A stretch of 6,553 nt of DNA from Clostridia bacterium (lineage in GTDB: Bacteria > Bacillota > Clostridia > Oscillospirales > Acutalibacteraceae), in assembly GCA_900763035.1 (NCBI GenBank), contig CAAFIS010000017.1:1-6553 (forward strand), given 5' to 3'. Numbering within the stretch: position 1 is the first letter of the stretch; the number at the start of each line of letters is the position of its first letter. This document shows, in pieces, positions 1 through 5,756 of the stretch. The position numbers and the translations under genes are program-made. The notes under the pieces were generated by a model, which worked only from the letters and a program-made list of their open reading frames with translations, ran no database searches and had not been told where the DNA came from.

Positions 1-3
1 ATC

Positions 4-47
4 AATGCCCCCGGCGGCGCGCGGCGCCGGGGGCATTTTGCTTTTTT
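4..47 (+). terminator. Rho-independent terminator at the end of the cluster, T-tract on the plus strand
   Basis: A perfect 13-bp stem pairs 4-16 with 25-37 around an 8-base GC loop (17-24). On the plus strand it runs directly into TTT, then GC, then six Ts (42-47), so it would stop transcription entering from the left. That implies a convergent gene ending just outside the window. On the minus strand the stem begins 17 bases after the phoR stop codon and has an A-rich lead-in. Only three bases beyond the stem are visible on that side, so its T-tract cannot be judged. It probably serves as a shared, bidirectional terminator for the pst-pho operon and its neighbour. The stem is certain; the minus-strand role is inferred. 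Confidence 0.8.
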
Positions 48-54
48 GGGGAGC

Positions 55-1824
55 TTATCCCTCATCCGCCGGGGCGGCGAAAGGGAGATCCTTGGCCGGC
101 TGTTCGGCGGCCGGCCGCGCGTCCTTCGGGAACGTGACGGTCACGGTCGTGCCGACGTCCGGCGTGCTGTCAAGATCGATCTTGGCCTCCAGCGCGGCGG
201 CGGCGTGCTTGACGATCGAAAGGCCGAGCCCCGTACCGCCGCAGGCGCGGGAATGGCTCTTATCGACGCGGTAGAACCGCTCGAACACGCGGGCGCGGTG
301 CTCCGGCGGGATGCCGATGCCGCTGTCCGCCACGGTCAGCACGACGGTGTCCGGCTGCTCGCGCACGGTGATGTCGACGTGTCCGCCCGGCTTGTTGTAG
401 CGGATCGCGTTGTCGGTCAGGTTATACACGATCTCGTACATCAGGCGGTGCACGCCGGGCAGGCGCGCGCCGCCGTCTGCGGTGACGGTCACGTCCTGCG
501 CGGCGGCGCTCTCGGTCAGCTGCTGCGCCACGTCGCGGCACAGCGCGCCGAGATCGACCGTCTCGCGCGGGAGGCGGCTGTCCGCGTTCTCGTCCAGCTG
601 CGACAGACGGATGATGTCCTCGATCAGCGTGACCAGCCGCGCCGCCTCGCTGCGGATCTTGCCCGCGAAGCGCGGCACGTCCTGCGGCGCGGCTACGCCG
701 TTCTCGATCAGCTCAGCGCTGCCCATGATCGTTTGCAGCGGCGTTTTCAGCTCGTGCGATACGTTGGCGGTGAACTCCCGCCGGCTGCGCTCCGCCTGCA
801 GCTGATCGGTCATATCGAACGCGAGCACCGCCGCGCCGACCGTGCGCCCTTCGGCGCAGATCTGGCTGACATCGATGCGGTATTCACGGCCGCTGCGCTC
901 CTCGGTGAGCGTCCCATGCCCGCCGTGCAGCGCGTCCTCGATCGCCCGGCTCATCGCGGGCGTGCGGTCGAGGATGAGGAAATCATCACCGACGCAGTCG
1001 GCGGGCGCACCGTACATCACGGCAGCGGCGGGGTTGAACTGCACGATCAGCCCCTTCTCGTCCAGCAGTACAAGCCCTTCGTTCAGGTCGTTCGTGATCT
1101 GGGCGAACTGCTCCGTGCGCTCCTTCAGCTCCAGCATCTGCGCACGCAGACGGCGGTGCAGGCTGTCGATCCGCCGCAGCAGGGGCGTCAGCTCATCGTA
1201 AGCGTCCTGCTCCATCGGATGATCGAGATCGAGCGTTTCCAGCGGCGCGACGATGCGCCGCCCCATCACCCACGCCAGCAGCGCCGACAGCACCACGGCC
1301 AGCAGGCATACGATCAGCATCGGCTGCAGCAGCCCCAGCGCGACGGTCAGGAAGCTCAGCTGCCCGGCGGAGATGCGCAGCACCGTTCCGTCGGACAGGC
1401 GCTGTGCAAGGTACAGCGTGCGCTCGGTCAGCGTGGCAGAATAGCGCGCGCTCTCGCCGTGGCCGGTCAGCAGCGCGTCGCGGATCTCGTCGCGGTCGGC
1501 GTGGTTCTCCATCGTTTTGGCGTCCGCCTGCGTGTCGAACAGCACCTGCCCGTCCGCGGCCACCAGCGTCAGGCGATAGTCGCTGCCGACGGCGGACAGA
1601 TAATCCACCCCCTGCTTCTCCACCGCCACGGCCGCCAGCCCCAGCTCGTCATGCAGCAGCTGCTTTTGCGCAGCCGAGGAGACATCGTACATGATCCCGG
1701 TCACGATCGCGGCGGTCATCAGCAGCACCGCCGCCGCCACGAGGAACACCGTGCGGAAGATCCGCCCGGTCAGGCTGCTGCCGCGGCGCTCGTCCGCCGC
1801 GGCGGGAGAGGATTGCTTTTTCAT
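55..1824 (-). CDS. phoR: Phosphate-regulon sensor histidine kinase PhoR
   Basis: This 589-residue membrane kinase should autophosphorylate and pass phosphate to the response regulator encoded just upstream. Membrane segments are seen near residues 24-45 and 158-186, enclosing a ~110-residue extracytoplasmic domain. A HAMP-like linker follows (~187-235), then a PAS domain (~240-340). The H-box FTANVSHELKTPL has the phosphorylated His at 357. The ATPase domain has the N-box (NLTDNAIRYN, ~468-477), G1 (DSGIGI, 500-505), F-box (ERFYRV) and G2 (GGTGLGLSI, 529-537), so all catalytic motifs are intact. The frame stays open far upstream inside phoB. The ATG at 1824 is chosen because GGAGGT (1831-1836) lies 6 bases before it and the codon overlaps the phoB stop as ATGA. 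The C-terminus has a ~22-residue Pro/Ala/acidic tail beyond the ATPase domain. The paralogous kinase name is less certain than the family, but the operon context supports PhoR. Confidence 0.93.
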   Translation of the reverse strand: MKKQSSPAAADERRGSSLTGRIFRTVFLVAAAVLLMTAAIVTGIMYDVSSAAQKQLLHDELGLAAVAVEKQGVDYLSAVGSDYRLTLVAADGQVLFDTQADAKTMENHADRDEIRDALLTGHGESARYSATLTERTLYLAQRLSDGTVLRISAGQLSFLTVALGLLQPMLIVCLLAVVLSALLAWVMGRRIVAPLETLDLDHPMEQDAYDELTPLLRRIDSLHRRLRAQMLELKERTEQFAQITNDLNEGLVLLDEKGLIVQFNPAAAVMYGAPADCVGDDFLILDRTPAMSRAIEDALHGGHGTLTEERSGREYRIDVSQICAEGRTVGAAVLAFDMTDQLQAERSRREFTANVSHELKTPLQTIMGSAELIENGVAAPQDVPRFAGKIRSEAARLVTLIEDIIRLSQLDENADSRLPRETVDLGALCRDVAQQLTESAAAQDVTVTADGGARLPGVHRLMYEIVYNLTDNAIRYNKPGGHVDITVREQPDTVVLTVADSGIGIPPEHRARVFERFYRVDKSHSRACGGTGLGLSIVKHAAAALEAKIDLDSTPDVGTTVTVTFPKDARPAAEQPAKDLPFAAPADEG

Positions 1825-2495
1825 TTCGGCACCTCCAAGCGATAACCCACACCGCGCACCGTTTCGATCAGCTCGCCGTAATGCCCGAGCTTTTGCCGCA
1901 GGGTGCGGATGTGCATATCCACGGTCCGGCTCTCGCCGATCAGGTCGCTGCCCCAGACCTCCGAGAACAGCCGGTCGCGCGTGTAGGCCGTGCCGGGATG
2001 CGAGAGGAACAGCGTCAGCAGGTCGAATTCCTTTGCGGTGAGGGCGATGCGCTCGCCGTCGGCGATGACGGTGTGTGCCTGCGTGTCCACGGTCAGACCG
2101 CCGACGGTCAGGCTCCTGCCCGTCGGTGCGGGGCGCGCACGGCGCAGCACCGCACGCACGCGCGACACCATCTCCATCATGCCGAACGGCTTGACTAAGT
2201 AATCGTCGGCGCCGAGGTCGAGGCTTTGCACCTTGTCGTACTCCATGCCCTTCGCCGTCGCCATGATGACCGGAATATCCGCCGTGTCCGGACGGGCGCG
2301 CAGCCGCCGCAGCAGCGTCACGCCGTCCTCGCCCGGCAGCATCACGTCCAGCAGGATCAGGTCGGGACGCTGCTGCCGCAGTGCCGTCCACAGCGCCTCG
2401 CCGTCCGGCAGGCCCTGCGCAGCGAAGCCGGTGCTCTGCAGCGTGTATACCTCGATATCCCGGATACCCGCGTCGTCCTCCACGCAAAAGATCAT
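1821..2495 (-). CDS. phoB: Phosphate-regulon response regulator, OmpR/PhoB family
   Basis: This 224-residue DNA-binding regulator (called PhoP in Bacillus) should be phosphorylated by the adjacent PhoR and activate phosphate-starvation promoters. The receiver domain (~1-115) shows the acidic pair D7/D8, phosphoacceptor D50 in LILLDVMLPGEDG, switch T80 and conserved K102 in LVKPF. The C-terminal winged helix (~128-222) shows LTAKEFDLL, then the recognition-helix region SRTVDMHIRTLRQKLG, then the wing VRGVGYRLE, a classic OmpR/PhoB ending. The open frame extends to 2543, but the ATG at 2495 is preferred. It starts directly on receiver strand 1 (MIFCVEDD), has a GGAAG-type site just upstream, and overlaps the phoU stop as ATGA. 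The 16 extra residues of the longer form are Arg/Gly-rich and look non-coding. The stop overlaps the phoR start in the same ATGA way. Confidence 0.93.
   Translation of the reverse strand: MIFCVEDDAGIRDIEVYTLQSTGFAAQGLPDGEALWTALRQQRPDLILLDVMLPGEDGVTLLRRLRARPDTADIPVIMATAKGMEYDKVQSLDLGADDYLVKPFGMMEMVSRVRAVLRRARPAPTGRSLTVGGLTVDTQAHTVIADGERIALTAKEFDLLTLFLSHPGTAYTRDRLFSEVWGSDLIGESRTVDMHIRTLRQKLGHYGELIETVRGVGYRLEVPK
1831..1836 (-). promoter_or_regulatory. Ribosome binding site deciding the phoR start
   Basis: The minus strand reads GGAGGT, 6 bases before the ATG at 1824, within the last codons of phoB, where it encodes Glu-Val. It fixes the phoR start in a frame that stays open for another 221 codons upstream. 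With the ATGA overlap it suggests translational coupling of kinase to regulator. Confidence 0.85.
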
Positions 2496-3145
2496 AATTC
2501 TTCCACCCCGTTGTGCACGCCGGTGACCGCGAACACCACCCATTCGGCGATGTTCGTGGAGTGGTCGCCGATGCGCTCGAAATATTTGGCGATCATCAAA
2601 AGATCCAGTGCCCGTTCTCCTTCGCCGGGATCCTGCGCGATCAGCGCGGTCAGCGCGTGCCGCACCCGGTCGAAATAGTCGTCCACCCCGTCGTCCTGCC
2701 GGATGACCGCCTCGGCCAGTGCAGTGTCGCGCCGGACGTAGGCATCCACGCTTTCGGTCACCATGCGGATCGCGGCGCGCGCCATCTCACGGATCGGGCC
2801 GCAGCGACCGTCCGGCGGCGTGGGCAGATGCGGCACGATGTCGGCGATATCTGCCGCCTGATCGCCGATGCGCTCCATGTCCGCGATCATCTTCAGCGCG
2901 GCCGAGATCTGCCGCAGATCGCGCGCCACCGGCTGCTGCTGCAGCAAAAGCCGCAGGCACAGCGTTTCGATATCCCGCTCCATGCTGTCGATCTCGCTGT
3001 CGCGCGGGGCAACACGCTCGGCCAAGGCGGGATCGCATTCCTCCAACGCCTTGGCCGACAGGGCGATGACCTCCTCGCACAGGGCGCCCATCTCGGTCAT
3101 TTTTTTGTTCAGCAGCATCAGCTGCTCGTCGAACCGGTCACGCAT
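2492..3145 (-). CDS. phoU: Phosphate signalling complex protein PhoU
   Basis: This 217-residue, all-helical cytoplasmic protein has the usual PhoU length. In known systems PhoU bridges the Pst transporter and PhoR, keeps the kinase off when phosphate is plentiful and restrains uptake. The two repeated PhoU three-helix domains are seen here. Each ends in its metal-binding signature: DMERIGDQAADIAD (89-102) in the first half and YFERIGDHSTNIAEWV (188-203) in the second. The N-terminus (MRDRFDEQLMLLNKKMTEMG) is typical of the family. The start lies one base after the pstB stop, and GGAGGT at 3155-3160 sits 9 bases upstream inside pstB. Placement between the transporter ATPase and the two-component genes fits its linking role. 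The stop overlaps the phoB start (ATGA). No defect is seen. Confidence 0.95.
   Translation of the reverse strand: MRDRFDEQLMLLNKKMTEMGALCEEVIALSAKALEECDPALAERVAPRDSEIDSMERDIETLCLRLLLQQQPVARDLRQISAALKMIADMERIGDQAADIADIVPHLPTPPDGRCGPIREMARAAIRMVTESVDAYVRRDTALAEAVIRQDDGVDDYFDRVRHALTALIAQDPGEGERALDLLMIAKYFERIGDHSTNIAEWVVFAVTGVHNGVEEL
2500..2508 (-). promoter_or_regulatory. Ribosome binding site deciding the phoB start
   Basis: The minus strand reads GGTGGAAG across 2500-2507, within the final codons of phoU. GGAAG ends 4 bases before the ATG at 2495. It is weaker than the GGAGG sites of the neighbouring genes, so phoB translation may depend more on ribosomes arriving from phoU through the ATGA overlap. 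Confidence 0.6.
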
Positions 3146-3146
3146 A

Positions 3147-3914
3147 TCAGCCGAACCTCCCCGTGATATAATCCTCGGTGCGTTTGTCCTGCGGATCGGC
3201 GAACATCCGCTGCGTCGGCCGGTACTCGATCAGCTCGCCGAGCAGGAAGAACGCCGTGTTATCCGAGATCCGCACCGCCTGCTGCATATTGTGGGTGACG
3301 ATAACGATAGTATACTCCTTTTTCAGCTCAAGCGCAAGGTCTTCTATCTTGGCCGTGGAGATCGGGTCCAGCGCGCTGGTCGGTTCGTCCATCAGCAGCA
3401 CGCGCGGCTGCACCGCCAATGCGCGTGCGATGCACAGGCGCTGCTGCTGCCCGCCGGACAGCCCCAGTGCGGACTTTTTCAGCCGGTCCTTCACCTCGTC
3501 CCAGATCGCCGCCTGCCGCAGCGAGCGCTCTACGAGCTCATCGAGCCGCGCGCGGCTTTTGACCCCGTGGGTGCGCGGACCGTAGGCGATGTTGTCGTAC
3601 ACGCTCATCGGGAAGGGCGTCGGCTTTTGGAACACCATGCCCACCTCGCGGCGCAGATCGTTGACGTCCGCGTCCGGTGCGAAGATATCCTGCCCGTCAT
3701 AGCACACCTTGCCCTCGATCCGCACGCCGGGGACGAGGTCGTTCATCCGGTCGAGCGTTTTGAGGAACGTCGACTTGCCGCAGCCGGACGGGCCGATCAG
3801 CGCCGTGATGCTCCGCTCCGGGATGTCTATGCTCACCTTTTTCAGCGCCTGTGTCGTACCGTACCACAGATCGAGGTCTTTTACCGAGATGATCGGGCTT
3901 TTTTGTTCTTCCAT
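3147..3914 (-). CDS. pstB: Phosphate ABC transporter ATP-binding protein PstB
   Basis: This 255-residue cytoplasmic ATPase powers phosphate import through PstC and PstA and is full length for the family. In order it shows the aromatic A-loop Y18, Walker [10 protein letters not shown] (41-49), Q-loop Gln96 in [16 protein letters not shown] (the Pst-specific Q-loop sequence), ABC signature LSGGQQQR (152-159), Walker B VLLMDE with catalytic Glu177, D-loop SALD and switch His208 (VTHNM). The segment DRMNDL after Walker A and the ending [11 protein letters not shown] are characteristic of PstB rather than other ABC ATPases. The start at 3914 has GGAGG (3923-3927) 8 bases upstream and lies 3 bases after the pstA stop. 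Nothing is missing. Confidence 0.97.
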   Translation of the reverse strand: MEEQKSPIISVKDLDLWYGTTQALKKVSIDIPERSITALIGPSGCGKSTFLKTLDRMNDLVPGVRIEGKVCYDGQDIFAPDADVNDLRREVGMVFQKPTPFPMSVYDNIAYGPRTHGVKSRARLDELVERSLRQAAIWDEVKDRLKKSALGLSGGQQQRLCIARALAVQPRVLLMDEPTSALDPISTAKIEDLALELKKEYTIVIVTHNMQQAVRISDNTAFFLLGELIEYRPTQRMFADPQDKRTEDYITGRFG

Positions 3915-3917
3915 CCG

Positions 3918-4778
3918 TTATCCCTCCCGCTTTTTCTTGAAGTAGCGGCCGGTCAGCGTCGCCGCCGCGTTGATCAGCATGGTCAAGATCATCAGGATCG
4001 ACGCGATCGCGAACGCGACCGTGAACTCGCCCTGCTCCTTGGCGTAAACATACAGTGCCACCGTCAGCGTCGCACCGGACTGCGACAGCCCGTCGAAGTA
4101 GCCGTACAGCGCATGGGCGAAGCCCGCGGTGTACAGCAGCGCCGCCGTTTCGCCCAAAATGCGTCCCACCGACAGGATGCAGCCGCTGACCACACCGTCG
4201 ATGCAGCCGGGCAGCACCACCGTATAGATCACGCGCCACTTGCCCGCACCGAGGCCGAACGCGCTCTCGCGATAGCTCTGCGGCACGGTCTTCAGGCTCT
4301 CCTGCGTCGTGCGCAGCACCGTCGGCAGGTTCATGACCGCCAGCGTCAGGCAGCCCGCCATCAGCGATGTGCCCAGCCCGAAGAGCTGGCAGAAGATCAG
4401 CATGCCCACCAGACCGTAGATGATCGACGGGATGCCCGACAGCGTTTCCGCCGCATACTCGATCATGCCCACGATCTTGCGGTTTTTCGCATACTCGGTC
4501 AGGTACACCGCCGCGCCCATGCCCAGCGGCAGCACGATCAGCAGCGTCGTCAGCACGATATACAGTGTGTTTAGGATGTCCGGCAGGATACCGATCGTAT
4601 CGTCAAGATAGCTCGGCTTCGTGGACAGCAGCTTCCACGTGACGTTAGGCAGACCGCGGATCAGCACGTAGGCGATCAAAAACACCGTCAGCGCACAGGT
4701 CAGCACGGTGGCGATGCCCATCAGCGTGCGCATAAGGCCTGCATATGCGCGCCGCCGGGGAGAAAGGCGTTTTTGCAT
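3918..4778 (-). CDS. pstA: Phosphate ABC transporter permease PstA
   Basis: This 286-residue inner membrane permease pairs with PstC to form the phosphate channel. Hydrophobic segments are visible near residues 18-41, 68-94, 106-136, 140-157, ~195-220 and 253-278, matching the six-helix family plan. The EAA loop that docks on PstB is ESAFGLGAGKWRVIYTVVLP (171-190), with the conserved Gly at 179. GILPDILNTLY (63-73) and AETLSGIPSIIYGLVG (110-125) are typical PstA/PstC family stretches. GRILGETAALLYTAG (205-219) is the PstA-specific stretch. The start at 4778 lies 3 bases after the pstC stop, with GGAGG (4787-4791) 8 bases upstream. The last residues, KKKREG, overlap the pstB ribosome binding site. 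The protein looks intact. Confidence 0.96.
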   Translation of the reverse strand: MQKRLSPRRRAYAGLMRTLMGIATVLTCALTVFLIAYVLIRGLPNVTWKLLSTKPSYLDDTIGILPDILNTLYIVLTTLLIVLPLGMGAAVYLTEYAKNRKIVGMIEYAAETLSGIPSIIYGLVGMLIFCQLFGLGTSLMAGCLTLAVMNLPTVLRTTQESLKTVPQSYRESAFGLGAGKWRVIYTVVLPGCIDGVVSGCILSVGRILGETAALLYTAGFAHALYGYFDGLSQSGATLTVALYVYAKEQGEFTVAFAIASILMILTMLINAAATLTGRYFKKKREG

Positions 4779-4781
4779 GGG

Positions 4782-5681
4782 TCAGCCCTCCTTTTTGTGC
4801 TTGAGGAAGAAGTTGAGCGCGGCGTTGATCAGCATGATGAAGAAAAACAGCACCAGCGCGATGGAGAACAGCGCCTGCCGGTGCAGTCCCTCCGGCGCAT
4901 ATGACATCTCGCTGACGACGGCGGAGGTGAGGAACCGGACGCTCGAAAACAGCGAAGGCATATTCACCACGTTGCCGGCCACCATCATGATCGCCATCGC
5001 CTCGCCGATCGCACGGCCGACGCCCAGCACGACGGCAGCGGCGATGCCGCTTTTGGCCGCCGGGACGCTGACGCGCATGGCCGTTTCGATCTGCGTCGCG
5101 CCAAGGGCGAGGGACGCCTGCTCATACTCCGGCGGCACGGCCTCCAGCGCCGTGATCGATACCCGGATGATCGAGGGCAGCACCATCACCGCCAGCACGA
5201 TGATCGCCGCCAGCAGCCCGGAGCCGTCCGGGATGCCGAAGAGCTTGCGGATGCCCGGCACCAGCACCAGCATACCTACAAGGCCGTACACGACCGAGGG
5301 GATGCCCGCCAGCAGCTCCACCGCGGCGGTCACGACGGCGCGCACGCGCTTCGGCGCGAGCTTTGACAGATACACCGCCGTGAAGGACCCGATCGGCACG
5401 CCCAGAACGATCGCGCCCGCCGTGCCGTAGATGCTGGTGAGGATGATCGGCAGGATGCCGTAGCGCGGGTCGCTTTTCGTCGGTCCCCATTCGCGCCCGG
5501 TCAAAAACGCCCACAGGCCGATCTGGCGAATCGCGGGCAGGCCGGCGATCACCAGATACACCGTGATCAGCAGTACGCACGCAACGGTCAGCAGTCCCAG
5601 CAAAAGGAAGATGCCGTGCACCGTGTCCTCCAGCAGCCGCCGGCGGCGCACCCGCGCACCCGGTCGTATTTTCAAAGTCAT
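4782..5681 (-). CDS. pstC: Phosphate ABC transporter permease PstC
   Basis: This 299-residue membrane permease is the PstA partner. The N-terminus is Arg-rich (residues 6-16), as expected for a cytoplasmic start before helix 1 (~21-47). Other hydrophobic segments lie near 75-107, 118-143, 157-175, ~213-237 and 268-292. The PstB-docking EAA loop is EQASLALGATQIETAMRVSV (187-206), ending at Pro207, with Gly194. GREWGPTKSDPRYGILPIILTS (from residue 62) and GRAIGEAMAIMMVAGN (222-237) are PstC hallmarks and distinguish it from PstA. The start at 5681 is supported by a tandem ribosome binding site. The 75-base spacer before it is the only sizeable gap in the cluster. The C-terminal KKEG codons contain the pstA ribosome binding site. 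Confidence 0.96.
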   Translation of the reverse strand: MTLKIRPGARVRRRRLLEDTVHGIFLLLGLLTVACVLLITVYLVIAGLPAIRQIGLWAFLTGREWGPTKSDPRYGILPIILTSIYGTAGAIVLGVPIGSFTAVYLSKLAPKRVRAVVTAAVELLAGIPSVVYGLVGMLVLVPGIRKLFGIPDGSGLLAAIIVLAVMVLPSIIRVSITALEAVPPEYEQASLALGATQIETAMRVSVPAAKSGIAAAVVLGVGRAIGEAMAIMMVAGNVVNMPSLFSSVRFLTSAVVSEMSYAPEGLHRQALFSIALVLFFFIMLINAALNFFLKHKKEG

Positions 5682-5686
5682 GTTGC

Positions 5687-5700
5687 CCTCCGCCTCCTTA
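5687..5700 (-). promoter_or_regulatory. Tandem ribosome binding site of pstC
   Basis: Two sites sit in a row on the minus strand. TAAGGAGG (5693-5700) is a full 8-base match to the 16S rRNA tail, 11 bases from the ATG. GGAGG (5687-5691) is 5 bases from the ATG. Neither spacing is ideal alone, but together they cover the usual range. This is the strongest site in the window, which fits pstC being the one gene not coupled to a close upstream stop codon. Confidence 0.8.
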
Positions 5701-5713
5701 TATGCGGCGATGT

Positions 5714-5738
5714 CCGGCGGAGCAGGACGCTCCGCCGG
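5714..5738 (-). promoter_or_regulatory. Stem-loop in the pstS-pstC spacer
   Basis: A perfect 10-bp GC-rich stem (5714-5723 with 5729-5738) closes a 5-base loop, 18 bases downstream of the pstS stop on the minus strand. It is not followed by a T-run, since the next bases are ACATCGCC, so it is not a standard terminator. Hairpins after a binding-protein gene are known in other ABC transporter operons to protect the upstream message from 3' decay. That gives more binding protein than permease, and it is the likeliest role here. The structure is seen; the function is inferred. Confidence 0.65.
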
Positions 5739-5756
5739 GCGTTATCCGTTTTTGTG

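Noticed and set aside
46..1845. A 599-residue open frame on the plus strand, antisense to phoR
   Set aside because: It is Arg/His/Gln-rich with no recognisable domain, and it mirrors a kinase with every catalytic motif intact. GC-rich third positions readily keep the antisense frame open.
1825..2487. Extending phoR upstream to 2487, giving an 810-residue protein
   Set aside because: The extra 221 residues are the phoB gene read in the wrong frame, Arg/Gly/Ala-rich and without domains. The ribosome binding site and ATGA overlap fix the start at 1824.
2496..2543. A longer phoB start at 2543
   Set aside because: It adds 16 Arg/Gly-rich residues before the first receiver strand and overlaps phoU more deeply. 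The ATG at 2495 is better placed.
2868..4574. A 568-residue open frame on the plus strand, antisense to pstA, pstB and phoU
   Set aside because: It crosses three well-supported genes, has a low-complexity Arg/Gln/His composition and shows no family motif. It is a composition shadow.
4708..5430. A 240-residue Ser/Thr/Ala-rich plus-strand open frame opposite pstC
   Set aside because: Its composition is what the reverse complement of a hydrophobic membrane protein gives. PstC is unambiguous on the other strand.
5714..5738. The pstS-pstC hairpin as an intrinsic terminator
   Set aside because: No T-run follows the stem on the minus strand, and on the plus strand the short T-run starts about 10 bases past the stem with no gene upstream of it.
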